Shown here piece by piece: positions 1 to 10,251 of a DNA stretch of 64,000 nt (the first letter of the stretch is position 1; each line of letters begins with the position of its first letter). The DNA comes from Cordia subcordata (taxonomy: Eukaryota; Streptophyta; Magnoliopsida; Boraginales; Cordiaceae), in contig JAPTOF010000039.1 of NCBI GenBank assembly GCA_028554755.1, positions 207,716 to 271,715 of the forward strand, written 5' to 3'. Position numbers and translations under genes: made by a program. The notes beneath the pieces are model-generated. The model did no database searches. It worked only from the letters and a program-made list of their open reading frames with translations, and was not told the DNA's origin.

Positions 1-62
1 AGTTCATGAGCAATGAGGATGTTTTAGAGAGAAGAAAGAGGAGTTTCATGGTAGAGAGAGAA
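1..62 (-). mobile_element. 5' end of a LINE that lies to the left of the window
   Basis: Read on the minus strand this is the conserved LINE start CTCTCTCTACCATG (complement of 47-60) and the first 16 codons of the 5' UTR upstream ORF (from 49), reading MKLLFLLSK.... The rest of the element is off the left edge. Positions 63-101 to its right match nothing I recognise and precede the truncated start of LINE-A. Confidence 0.75.
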
Positions 63-353
63 TCAATTTTTTAACCAAACACTTTTTGTTAGGAGAAAGT
101 TTGGAATCAATCTGCTTTTATCAAGGATAGACTTATCAATGAAAATATTCTTGTTGCTCATGAAGTCCTGAGGGGATATTCAAGAAACCATATTTCTCCT
201 AGATGTGCTCTTAAGGTTGACATCATGAAGGCTTTTGAGTCTCTTAGTTGGAGCTTTATTGAAAACGCTCTCTTGGCATTTGGATTTCCAGAAAAATTTG
301 TTGCTTAGACCATGGCATGTGTCTCCGCTCCTAGCTTTATTGTTGCCATCAAT

Positions 354-373
354 GGTAGTTTTCAAGGCTTCTT
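354..373. repeat. TSD of HL-1, left copy
   Basis: ggtagttttcaaggcttctt, identical over 20 bp to 3077-3096. It duplicates the LINE-A RT codons NGSFQGFF. Its last two T merge with the poly(T) of HL-1. Confidence 0.95.
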
Positions 374-3076
374 TTTTTTTTTTTTGCGGATTAAGTAAGT
401 TTTTATTAATTGCAAATATGGACACAAGCCATTTAAAACCCTCAAGCCATGGATACAGCAATTCAATCAAATCAAGGCTTGAGAGGCAAGAAAATACAAA
501 GAGGGGAGAGTCTCCCAAACCAACAAAAGTTAATCAAAAACAAACAAATAAGTTCCAAAAGAAAGTACAATGAGAACAAACCAAGTGTGATCAAATATGG
601 CCGGAAATTGTTCCCACCCTATTGCCTTGCTCAACGGTCCATTGTTCTTCATTCAAATGAACTTCATTGGCTTTATCAAGAATTTGAACATCCAAATCAG
701 CAACATCAAAATCATCTCCTTTAGTCACTTTATTTCCAATCTCGTTCTTGTTCAAGTTATCCTCATCAACTCGAGTCTCAAGTGAAGCAACTTCATTACC
801 ATTTTCATATGCGTTAAGGGCAGCAAAACTATTTCCTTCCATGGTGCTCAGAAAGTCGTTTTTCTCATTTGCTTCATTAACAACTTTAGACTTGATGACG
901 ACACTAGCAAATGGTGTATGATTCACATTCGTGACTTTCCTCCATATTGTCTTTGACTTGCGATTCTTCCATTCACCCTCTTTCTTAACAAATCGAGAAT
1001 TTTGTTGGGATACATTAACTTGAGTGGCATTTGGACATGAAGAAAGACTATGACCAACAATCTTGCACGAAGGACAAACCACGGGTTTCCATGCGTACTC
1101 CACTTCAATCCTAGCCCATTCTCCATTCCTAAGTTTTACAAATGTAAAATCCAGGAGGCTCTTGGATCAATCCATCTCAATGCAAACACGAGCAAATCCC
1201 ATGAAGGTTCGGGATTCCGTTAACTTTTCCATTTGAATAGGAATGCCAAGCATGCTGGCCACATAACTAAGTCCCCTTCTAGTGATCAAGGAGCAAGGGA
1301 CATTATGGAGCTTCACCCAAAGAGGAACTTTTTCCCAACTAAAGTGCATGAGTTGAGCATTTGAATCCCATCGTCTAAGCAAGAGGGGACGGTGATTTAC
1401 ATGCCACATTTGCTCAAGAACAAGCTCACAAAAGTTTTCATTTTCAAATTTAAACACAAAAAGCCCATTTTCAGCAGATTTGATTTCAACTCTACCAAAC
1501 AATTTCCAATGGACATCTACCATTCTTCGAATAAGGAAGAAGGGTGGGGGTTTTTCAAGGAATTGGCCTATAAGGCAATGTTTGTAGTAATCATCCCCTT
1601 CAAGGTAAACCTCATCGGGTGGGATGGCTCCAATGAAATCATTCTCAATGAAAGGTTCAACAAAATCGAGCTTAGTAGAGTGAGAAAGATTACCAACAAA
1701 AGTGCCTTGCCAATCCTTATTTGATTTCCAAGCTTGCTGTTGAAAAGCATTTTGATTTGGCTGCACTTGGTTACCAATATTCCAATTTGCCCTATTGCCA
1801 TGAGAAGAGTCTCCAAAGCAGTTTTGTTTCCAATTGGTGTCCAAATTCCTTGCCATATTTTCTGTAGATTGGGAATTACAAGCTTGTTGTGGCTCATCAT
1901 TAGTAGGAGCTAGTGTGGGATTAGCTTGTTGGAGATGAGCAAAGTGTTGACCTTCTGGAGGTAAATTCCCGTCAAAATAAAAATGAGAGGGGGCTGACCT
2001 GGCTTTAGAATCTGACATGGCTTCCATATCATGAGAGGAAAGTGTATTGGAAGGTTGACTCAAATATGTAGGGCATGACCGAGCAAGCAAGGGAGGGAAA
2101 TGAGATTCAAAATCACTACCATATTTATTATTTGCTTCGTCAAGCATTTGGACCAAGTTATTTGGTGGATAAAGCTTTTCCCCGGCAGCTACATTATCCT
2201 TCGGCTTGGACCAAGGGGCAGCAACGTCCCCAATTAATGCCTTGTGATGAGTTGTCGACTTCTGAGCTTTAGAGGCTGAATAGGATTACTTTTGAGCTGA
2301 AAAAGAATCTGCCATATGGTTATTACCAGCTGAAAAAGAGCATGGACTGCCAGGTAGTGTTTGACTAGCCATTTCTTCCAAAACCAAGCCATCTGTATGT
2401 GATTTTGGAACTGATCCTTGGATATTTGATGGCTGATTATCAAATGAGGATGCAAAAACATTCTTCTCCATGCCACAAGGATCATTATGAGTGCCATATT
2501 CACCATTTTTTGCTTCGAAGTAAGTGTGACCCAAAGATAGAGTTTTATCATTGAGACAAAAGGAAGATGGCGTAGGAACAGCCATTGCTGATTGGTGTTC
2601 AAGTTCTTGAAGCAAAGGATCATCAAGCTTATCACACACCTCATTAGGAAGGAAATCATTACTAGCAAGCAAATTTTTAGTGCCAAAACCCGAGCTTGCT
2701 GAACTACCACAAACAGAAGCTCTAGATTTAGAAATGGGAGTGTTCTACGAGCTAAGCTTTGCACTAAATCACATTTTGCATTATCAAGGTTTCTTTCAAG
2801 CTCGTGAACACTAGAAGGGGAAGAGAGCTTACCCGAACTAGAATGCCTTTCATTAGAGCATGACATGACTTTGTTAATGGTGTCACAAGAATTTTTTAGC
2901 TCCATAATAGAATCCGAAGTGTAATCTTCTTCTTCTTCATAATTGCAAAGTTCAGATTTTGCAGCAAGTCTTGCACTCTTTCTAGTTTTGGATGCACTGG
3001 ATCGTTTCTTTTTGCCCATGAAAGAGGAAAAGAAATGCGGATGGTGGTGGAAAAGTGGTGGTCAATGGTGGAAGGT
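374..3076 (-). mobile_element. HL-1, ORF1-only non-autonomous LINE (half-LINE)
   Basis: A 2.7 kb minus-strand insertion bounded by a perfect 20-bp TSD. In element orientation it has a short 5' UTR (3076-3020, cut just short of the pyrimidine start seen in HL-3), one ORF1 (3019-591), a 217-nt 3' UTR, and a tail CTTACTTAATCCGC followed by poly(A), read as T here at 372-385. No endonuclease or RT sequence lies between the ORF1 stop and the tail. Closest relative in the window is HL-7. Confidence 0.9.
591..3019 (-). pseudogene. HL-1 ORF1 (DUF4283 + CCHC), broken
   Basis: LINE ORF1 proteins bind element RNA in the RNP. This copy spans about 809 codons. Start MGKKKRSSASKTRKS at 3019. The N-terminal third is basic then acidic (NYEEEEDYTSD). 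A frameshift near 2740 and a stop at 2286 follow. The DUF4283 region (1167-1700) carries the landmarks NDFIGAIPPDEV, GQFLEKPPPFFLIRRMVD, HVNHRPLLLRRW and LWVKLHNVPCSLITRRGLSY. Then comes a stop/frameshift near 1160, a zinc knuckle CPSCKIVGHSLSSC (CX2CX4HX4C, about 1075), and the end ..GTISGHI. It has two frameshifts and at least one stop. Confidence 0.88.
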
Positions 3077-3096
3077 GGTAGTTTTCAAGGCTTCTT
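3077..3096. repeat. TSD of HL-1, right copy
   Basis: Identical 20-bp match to 354-373. LINE-A RT resumes here with FQGFFKGANG. Confidence 0.95.
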
Positions 3097-3659
3097 CAAA
3101 GGTGCAAATGGTGTAAGACAAGGTGACCCCCTCTCCTTATCTTTTTGTGTTATGTATGGAAGTCCTCACATGTATGCTCAACAAATTGGAAAATGATAGT
3201 GGCTTGACTTCCACCCAAAGTGTGCCAAATTGAAGCTTAATCATCTTTGTTTTGCCGATGATCTTTTCATCTTTTGTAAAGGAAATTTGAGTTCGGTTGA
3301 TTGCATCATGGAAATCCTTGAAAGGTTTCATACCCTTTCAGGACTTAAAGTTAGCAGCACTAAGAGTGATATTTTCCTTGGAGGAGTTCCAAATGATGAA
3401 AAACTTGCCATTCTCTCTAAAGTGGGTTTCAAAGAAGGATCTCTGCCAATCCGGTATTTGGGCATCCCTCTTATTTCAAGAAAACTTAGAGGAGCTGATT
3501 TTGCACCTCTCTTGGAGAAAAATGTTAGTAAACTTGAAAATTGGTCCACGAAATGGCTCTCATATGCGGGTAGGTTGCTTCTCATTAAAACAACCCTTAC
3601 CCAAATTTGTTCCTACTGGGCTGGAATTCTTTTACTCCCAAAAGGTATTATCTCAACTC

Positions 3660-3812
3660 TTTTTTTTTTTTGCGGAGTAAGTAAGGAATTTGGATTACTT
3701 CAAGAAAAAATGTACATGTACAAAAATAATGAAGGAAAAAAAAGACAACCTAAACAATGATATCTTCAAGTCTCCACATTTTACATAATGTTTTGTTCAA
3801 TGGAGAAGATTG
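3660..3812 (-). mobile_element. LINE-B, short 3' end of a LINE inserted in LINE-A
   Basis: Minus-strand tail only: poly(T) 3660-3671, CTTACTTACTCCGC, a short 3' UTR, and the last ORF2 codons (SPLNKTLCKMWRLEDIIV, stop near 3750). It is severely 5' truncated. The LINE-A sequence on its two sides is discontinuous by about 950 bp relative to LINE-C, so insertion came with, or was followed by, a target deletion. No TSD seen. Confidence 0.8.
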
Positions 3813-4279
3813 AATTTTACTTGTATCTTTTGCAACATGGGAAGTGAAGCTCGAAATCATCTTTTCTTTGATTGTTGCTTCACAAAAAGAATCTGGAAGC
3901 GGGGACTTCAACTCACAATGGTTCACACAAATTTGACAAATTGGGATGATATCTTGGCATACATTACTCCCTTTGCTCTTGAAAAGAGTCTCAAAGCAAC
4001 TATCTTGAAGCACTTGGTGGGAGCCACCATTTATCACATTTGGATTGAAAGGAACAATAGAGAATTCAGCAAAGTGTTTAAAACTGAAAAGCATATTTTC
4101 TCGTCCATTGTAAATGATATTAGGCTTAAATGTTCCATGGGAAGGAAATTTACTTCCTCTTGTATTAACAGATCCCTTTGCAAATCTTGGAGGCTTGAAG
4201 ATATTCTTGTATAGGGCCGCCTCCTTGGCCTCTTTTGTATTGTACATTTTAATTTAATCTCACTTTCTTCGCAAAAAAG

Positions 4280-5135
4280 AAAAGTGTGATCTAGGAGGTT
4301 TATGGAAAGATCCATTTCAATGCAAATTCGTGCAAAACCCACAAATGTACGTGCTTCCGTTAATTTATCCATTTGTAATAGAACCCCAAGAGTACTCCCA
4401 ATGTAGCTTAAACCTCTTCTAGTAATAAGGGAACAAGGGACATTCCGAAGCTTAACCCAAAGAGGAACTTTTTTCCAACTAAAATTTTGGAGTTGAGCAC
4501 TTGCATCCCATTTCCTAAGCAATAAGGGTCTATGATTAACATGCCAAAGCTGCTCCATGACACGTTCACAAGCTTCAATGCTATCAAATTTAAAAACAAA
4601 AAGCCCATTCTCCACTAATTTGATGTCAACTTTCCCAAAAGATTTCCAATGTGTATCAACCATTTTGGGTATGAGGAAAAAGGGGGGGAGGATTACCAAC
4701 AAATTGGCCAATTAAACAATTTTTCCAATATTCATCTCCTTCCTCCAAAACATCATTAGGGGGAGTAGCACCAATGAAACCATCATCTTTAAAGGGAGCA
4801 TGAAATTCAAGCTTACGAGAATTTTCAAGATTACCTAAGTAAGAGAGCTTCCAATCTTTGTCCATGTTCTAAGCATTCTGAAATTCTTGTGGCTGAATTG
4901 TTGAATTCAAAGCATCATGAGATTGAGTTTGAGTTTGTTCCCTTGCTCCCAAGGACCCATGTAGGTGTGAAATAATTTTGTTTGAGGAGCTAAGAGGTTT
5001 GGGCGACAATTCAACAAGTGGAAACCTTCCAGCCGAATTGAGGAGAGACGTGCCATTTTGGTTAGCATTCTGTAAAGAGCTAGGCTGAATTGGATGGAGG
5101 ATGATGTGGCATCATTAATTGATGTGGCAGCCATG
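4280..5135 (-). pseudogene. HL-2, internal ORF1 fragment of the half-LINE class
   Basis: A minus-strand ORF1 piece closely matching the plus-strand HL-6 between about 43981 and 44832. It reads from MAATSINDATSS through QNAWNMDKDWKLSYLGNLENS, GQFVGNPPPLF, KSFGKVDIKLVENGLFVFKF, LWHVNHRPLLLRKW, LWVKLRNVPCSLITRRGLSY and ARTFVGFARICIEMD to LLDHTF, where the LINE-A 3' tail cuts it. It is broken by frameshifts near 4690 and 4865. Its N-terminal side is cut by the poly(T) of LINE-C at 5136. Neither terminus is present, so it is assigned to the HL class by ORF1 similarity alone. Confidence 0.8.
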
Positions 5136-7221
5136 TTTTTTTTTTTTTTCGCGAAGAAAGTGAGATTAAGATAAAAGAAAGTACGATACAAAAGAGGCCA
5201 AGGAGGCAGCCCTATACAAGAATATCTTCAAGCCTCCACGATTTGCAAAGATATTTATTAATACAAGAGGAAGTAAATTTCCTTCCCATGGAACATTTTA
5301 GCCTAATATGATTTACAATGGACAAGAAAATATGCTCTTCAGTTTTAAATACTTTGCTGAATTCTCTGTTGTTCCTTTCAATCCAAATGTGATAAATTAT
5401 GGCTCCCACCAAGTGCTTCAAGATAGTTGCTTTGAGACTCTTTACAAGAGCAAAGGGTGTAACGTATGCCAAGATATCATCCCAATTTGTCAAATTTGTG
5501 TGAACCATAGTGAGTTGAAGTCCCCGCTTCCAGATTCTTTTGGTGAAGCAACAATCAAAGAAAAGATGATTTTGAGTTTCACTTCCCATGTTGCAAAAGA
5601 TACAAGTAGGATTGATATCTTTCCCCCAAGATAATAATCTGAATTTTGTGTTGAGCCTATCCCAACAAGCAAGCCAGCAAATGAAAGCATGTTTTGGAGT
5701 GTGTCCTTGAACCAAACGAGATTGTGCCATTTTGCCTTTTCTTTTTTTGCTCTAAAATGCTCCCAAGTATGCTTGAAACTAAAAGTGCCGTTTGGAGAGA
5801 GATCCCAAATATAAGAATCAGCATTTTCCTCATTAAGGAGAAGGGGGGGAAGATCGACATGCAAAAGATGAATAGGCCAACTCCAAGTGTGGTGATGAAA
5901 AACATCACTAACCTTTGCAAAGTAATGTGGTGAAGGGAAAATGGAGCTCCATTGGCTGTCAAGAATTCCCCTCAGATGCCATTTATCATGCCAAAAAAGA
6001 GTGTTTTTCCCATCTCCCACGGAATGGGTGATAAGATTCCTTGCAATGTCACGGCATCTAATCAGCATTTTAAGAATCCAACTAGCATCTTTTGGAGTGG
6101 TGATGGTCCAAATTGATTTATTCTTGATATAATTCAAATGAACCCATTTGCTCCAAATTGATTCCCTCCGCGAATACATTCTCCAAAAACTCTTAAGAAG
6201 TGAGATGGTATTTAAGTCCTCAATTTTCCGAACATTTAGCCCCCCCTCCTCAAATGGAAAGCAAACATCCTTCCAAGCAATTTTTGCACCTGTGTCCCGC
6301 CATTAGAAAGCCTTGAATTTTGATTCAAGGGTTGAGATAATACCTTTTGGGAGTAAGAGAATTCCAACCCAGTAGGAACAAATTTGGGTAAGGGTTGTTT
6401 TAATGAGAAGCAATCTACCCGCATATGAGAGCCATTTCGTGGACCAATTATCAAGTTTACTAACAATTTTCTCCATGAGAGGTGCAAAATCGGCTCTTCT
6501 AAGTTTTCTTGAAATAAGAGGGATGCCCAAATACCAGATTGGAAGAGATCCTTCTTTGAAACCCACTTTAGAGAGGATGGCAAGTTTTTCATCATTTGGG
6601 ACTCCTCCAAGAAATATATCTCTCTTAGTGCTGCTGACTTTAAGTCCCGAAAGGGCATGAAACTTTTCAAGGATTTCCATGATGCATTCCACCGAACTCA
6701 AATTCCCCTTACAAAAGATGAAAAGATCGTCGGCAAAGCAAAGATGATTAAGCTTCAATTTGGTGCACTTAGGGTGGAAGTCAAAGCCGCTATCATTTTC
6801 CAAATTGTTTAGCATACAAGTGAGGACTTCCATACATAACACAAAAAGATAAGGAGAGAGGGGATCACCTTGTCTAACACCATTTGCTCCTTTGAAGAAG
6901 CCTTGAAAACTACCATTGATCGCAATAAGAAAGCAAGGAGAGGAGACACATGCCATGATCAAAGCAACAAATTTTCCCGAAAATCCAAATGCCAAGAGAG
7001 CATTTTCAATAAAAGTCCAACTAAGAGAGTCAAAAGCCTTCATGATGTCAATCTTGAGAGCACATCTAGGAGAAATATGGCTTCTTGAATATCCCCTCAG
7101 GACTTCATGTGCAACAAGAATATTTTCATTGATAAGTCTATCCTTGATAAAAGCAGATTGATTCCATGAAATAATCTTTGGAAGACATGCCTTGAGTCTA
7201 TTTGCAAGTAATTTGGAAATG

Positions 7222-7237
7222 CACTTGTAGATGGTGT
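7222..7237. repeat. TSD of HL-3, left copy
   Basis: cacttgtagatggtgt, identical to 9815-9830. Duplicates LINE-C RT codons TIYKC (antisense). Confidence 0.95.
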
Positions 7238-7416
7238 CTTTTTGCGGATCAAGTAAGAATTTATTAAACGCAAATTTGGTGTACAACCATCCAAAACCCC
7301 CAAGCCAAAGATACAACAATCTAAACATAACTAGACTTGGGGATTAAGCAAGACAAAAAAAAATGAAAAACAATGAAAGGACAAGAGAAAGCAAGGAAAA
7401 CCGAAGGAAGAGCAAC

Positions 7417-9665
7417 TCAAGTGCCTTGACCAATAGGAGTGGAAGATCTCCTAGCATGGTCAATCTCTTGCCTACTCTCCCTAGCTTCTCCAATCGCATA
7501 ATCTACAATTCCAGCATCCTTATGACAAGCCAAGCCTTTTGGAACATCAACATTTTCCTTCTCAAGATAGTTCTTTCCAACAACAAAATCAAAATCTTTT
7601 TGGGTGGGATCAGCAACATAATTTGGTTCTTTAAAAGCAATGCATGTCTCATTATTTTCCTTTCCAACGCGATCTTCATTTGATATGCTACCATGATTTG
7701 CGTCGGCATTTCCTTCATCAACCCCAAGAGCTTCAAAACGGTTAGGAGAAAGTGCTTGTGCATTGATAAACTTGGTGTCATTTTGCTGCCCCGTTTTATC
7801 CTTAATCACCTTCCACTCATTTTGATAGCAGGGTTTCCTAGCTTCATTTGCTTTCTTCCTCTCAAGTTGCTTTTGAATCCCCATTGAGTTTTTTGGGCAC
7901 GAGTTAGGGTTGTGCCCAATCACTTTGCAACTATTGCATTTTAGAGGCTTCCATGCATATTCAATATCAATCTTTGCCCAAGTGCCATCTCTAAGCCGGA
8001 CAAAGGTGAATTCCGGTAAATCTTTTTCAAGATTAACTTCAATACAAACACGAGCAAACCCAATAAAAGTACGTGATTGAGTGAGAGAATCCATTTGGAG
8101 AGGAGTACCAATAGTGCTAGCAATATAACTAAGCCCCTTCTAGTCATCAAGCTACATGGGATATTTCTCAATTTCACCCAAAGAGGGATTTTATCCCATT
8201 CAAAGTTAAAAATTTGAGCATCCAAGTTCCATTTTCAAAGCAACAAGGGTCTGAAATTAATGTGCCGTAATTGCTCAAGGGCTTTGTCACAAGCTTCCTC
8301 ATTTTCAAATTGAAAGATAAATAGACCATTCAAGCAAGTCTTAATCTCAACATAACCAAACGTTTTCCAGTGGTAATCAACAAATTTCCGTATCAAGAAG
8401 AATGGAGGGGGTCTTTCAAGAAATTGACCAAGTAGGCAATGCTTCCAACAATTATCACCTTCCTCAAAAACTTCTTCAGGTGGAACAGCACCCCAAGTAT
8501 TTTCATATGCAATAGGTTCAAAGTATTCAAGTTTAAGAGGGTTCTCAATCTTACCAAGGTAATTGATTCTCCAATTTATATTGTTGGCCCATGCATTAGG
8601 AGGAGCTTTAGAATCCTTGCTGCCTATCCCATTGAAAGTTCGCCCATGCTCACAAATTCAGCTTTGCTATTCACGTGCGGTTTGGTGGAATCACCAAAGC
8701 TACTGCCCAAAGCATTTAAAGTTGAAAATTGTGGCTGACCATGCATAGCTTGTGCATCCAATTTCCGCCCATAATTTGCTGGGGAAAGAGTGGGAAAATC
8801 TTCGAGATTTGCAAGATTTTTTCCTGGAGTTGAAGTAAAAAACGCACCATTCTTTGCTTCTTGTTGCTGATTCATGTGTTTTGATGAGGTGGCATCCTTT
8901 GATGAGTTGGCCTCCATGTCAAAAGAAGGTTGGCAGCCACATGGGGAGGAAATCTTTTCAGCCGATTGTGAGTTTAAAGGGGAAATCATCTTTATTTCCC
9001 ACCGAAAATGCATTTTGGATGAATGGTTGTGATTCCTCTTTGGGATAAGAGTGGTGAGTTGTCAAAAATTGATTTGCTTGGCCAGAAAAGTTGGTCTTTT
9101 GACCAAAAAAAGGAGATGACAAATCTGATTGCACTTGTACTTTACTAGCCGAAGGACCTTTGGACAAAGACTGGAGTGAGTCACTTTCTTCTCCAAAGAA
9201 ACCCGATTTGCTGGAGCTTGAAAAGGAGTCCATACCTTGCATTTTCGCTTGCTGAAAATCACATTGTGATACTTCCATGTTGCTCTTCACATTATTATGG
9301 TGAGAACAAGATCCATATAGCGTGGGAGAATCAAAGCCAACCCTAGCTGAAACTTTACCGAGCTCAACTTGTGCATTATCATAAGGAATGGACTTTGAGG
9401 AAGAAGCTCCTTTCTTGGTCAAGCTTTGCACGAGCTGCCTTTTTGCTTCATCGAGATTATGCTCAAATTTATGCAAGCTAGTGGAGGGAGAACCAGCATC
9501 CGAGCTTGAAAGTTTGTTGTTAATGGAGTCACAAGCTTCCTTGAGTTCCATGAAAGACTCTAAAGTGTAATCTTCTTCTTCTTCATAATTGCAAAGTTTA
9601 GCTTTTGCAGCAAGTCTAGCACTCCTCCTAGATTTGGATGCACTAGATCGTTTCTTTTTACCCAT
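7417..9665 (-). pseudogene. HL-3 ORF1 (DUF4283 + CCHC)
   Basis: About 749 codons. N-terminus MGKKKRSSASKSRRSARLAAK followed by an acidic patch (NYEEEEDYT). A serine-rich middle leads to WGAVPPEEVFEEGDNCWKH and GQFLERPPPFFLI, then LWVKLRNIPCSLMTRRG, ESRTFIGFARVCIEV-like residues, the knuckle CNSCKVIGHNPNSC (about 7930), and the end SSTPIGQGT. Lesions include a frameshift near 8960, a disruption near 8650, frameshifts near 8236, and loss of one C near 8140. Several are absent from HL-8, so the source copy was probably open. Confidence 0.88.
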
Positions 9666-9720
9666 GAAAGTGGAAAAGAAAGGCTGATGGTGGTGGAAAA
9701 ATGGTGGTCACAAGAGGTGG

Positions 9721-9765
9721 TCAATGGTGGTGGAAGATGGTCAAGTTAGAGAGATGTGAGAGCAT
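9721..9765 (-). CDS. uORF in the HL-3 5' UTR (14 codons)
   Basis: Begins 7 nt downstream of the pyrimidine start and reads MLSHLSNLTIFHHH then TGA. HL-6 has a uORF of the same length ending IIIHHL. Translation is unproven. Confidence 0.4.
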   Translation of the reverse strand: MLSHLSNLTIFHHH

Positions 9766-9814
9766 TTGTTTCTAGAGAGAGAAACATTTGTAAATCAAGG
9801 TTGGTTAGTGAGCC

Positions 9815-9830
9815 CACTTGTAGATGGTGT
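9815..9830. repeat. TSD of HL-3, right copy
   Basis: Identical 16-bp match to 7222-7237. LINE-C RT resumes immediately after. Confidence 0.95.
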
Positions 9831-10235
9831 TGCAGCAAGAGATTGGCCTAAAATCTTTTACCATAGAAGGGTTTGAGACTTTTGGCACTAAGGCAATGTA
9901 AGTGGCATTTACCTCATTAAGGAGCTTTGTGGAGTCAAAGAAAGAGCTAATGGCTTCCAAAACATCATCTCCAACAATCCTCTATGCAGCCATATAAAAA
10001 AGAGATGTATAACCATCCGGCCCTGGGCTTTTGTTCGAATTGAGAGAGAAAAGAGTGTTCTTGATTTCCTCATGGGTAAAAGGTGCCACCAGCAAATTGA
10101 TGCAATCCTCATCAATAGATTTCCCAACGATAGCTTTGATGGAGTCAATATTTGCACAAGTCCGGAAGGGGGTACCAAGAAGGTTTTTGAAGAATGAAAT
10201 GAATTCCTCCTTAATACCTGCATTTGAAGAAATAA

Positions 10236-10251
10236 GGGTACCATTCAGATC
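10236..10251. repeat. TSD of HL-4, left copy
   Basis: gggtaccattcagatc, identical to 11009-11024. Confidence 0.95.

Larger units (their letters stand above)
102..4214 (+). pseudogene. LINE-A ORF2 remnant (RT core and zf-RVT)
   Basis: ORF2 of L1-clade LINEs makes the endonuclease/reverse transcriptase for target-primed reverse transcription. Here the first residues are WNQSAFIKDRLI, then KVDIMKAFESLSW (RT), an in-frame TAG after EKFVA (306-308), and NGSFQGFF at the HL-1 insertion. After HL-1 come KGANGVRQGDP, the catalytic FADDLFIF (about 3253) and ..KGIISTL. The last block has the zf-RVT residues CIFCNMGSEARNHLFFDCC and ends RLEDILV. The endonuclease and N-terminal RT are absent. A frameshift lies near 3140-3230. 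Not functional. Confidence 0.85.
102..4278 (+). mobile_element. LINE-A, 5'-truncated two-ORF LINE interrupted by HL-1 and LINE-B
   Basis: Three plus-strand blocks (102-373, 3097-3659, 3813-4278) belong to one ORF2. It begins mid reverse transcriptase, so the element is 5' truncated. HL-1 sits between the first two blocks with a perfect TSD. LINE-B sits between the second and third, and about 950 bp of ORF2 present in the related LINE-C are missing there. The 3' UTR follows the stop at 4212-4214 and ends CTTCGC plus A6 at 4273-4278. It abuts an antisense HL ORF1 fragment (HL-2), with no TSD seen. Confidence 0.85.
7238..9814 (-). mobile_element. HL-3, near full-length ORF1-only half-LINE
   Basis: A 2577-bp insertion with a perfect 16-bp TSD in LINE-C. 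In element orientation: 29 nt of unique sequence (9814-9786), pyrimidine start TTTCTCTCTCTAGA (9785-9772), a 14-codon uORF, ORF1 (9665-7417), a 179-nt 3' UTR and tail CTTACTTGATCCGC-A5. No ORF2 sequence is present. It is nearly identical to HL-8 at the right edge, so the pair are recent sister copies. Confidence 0.92.

Noticed and set aside
372..390. Poly(T)-GCGG blocks as a dispersed promoter or terminator signal
   Set aside because: They are the reverse complement of LINE 3' ends and tails, confirmed by TSDs and by the ORF2 or ORF1 stop just beyond.
235..573. Open frames that cross element boundaries (also 3230-3760, 25202-25681, 40476-40829)
   Set aside because: Each starts in one LINE and ends in the antisense tail of another; they are chance readings across insertion junctions.
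4280..5135. HL-2 as part of the same element as LINE-A or LINE-C
   Set aside because: ORF1 type differs from the LINE-C ORF1, and both its ends are cut by tails of those elements, so it is an older target.
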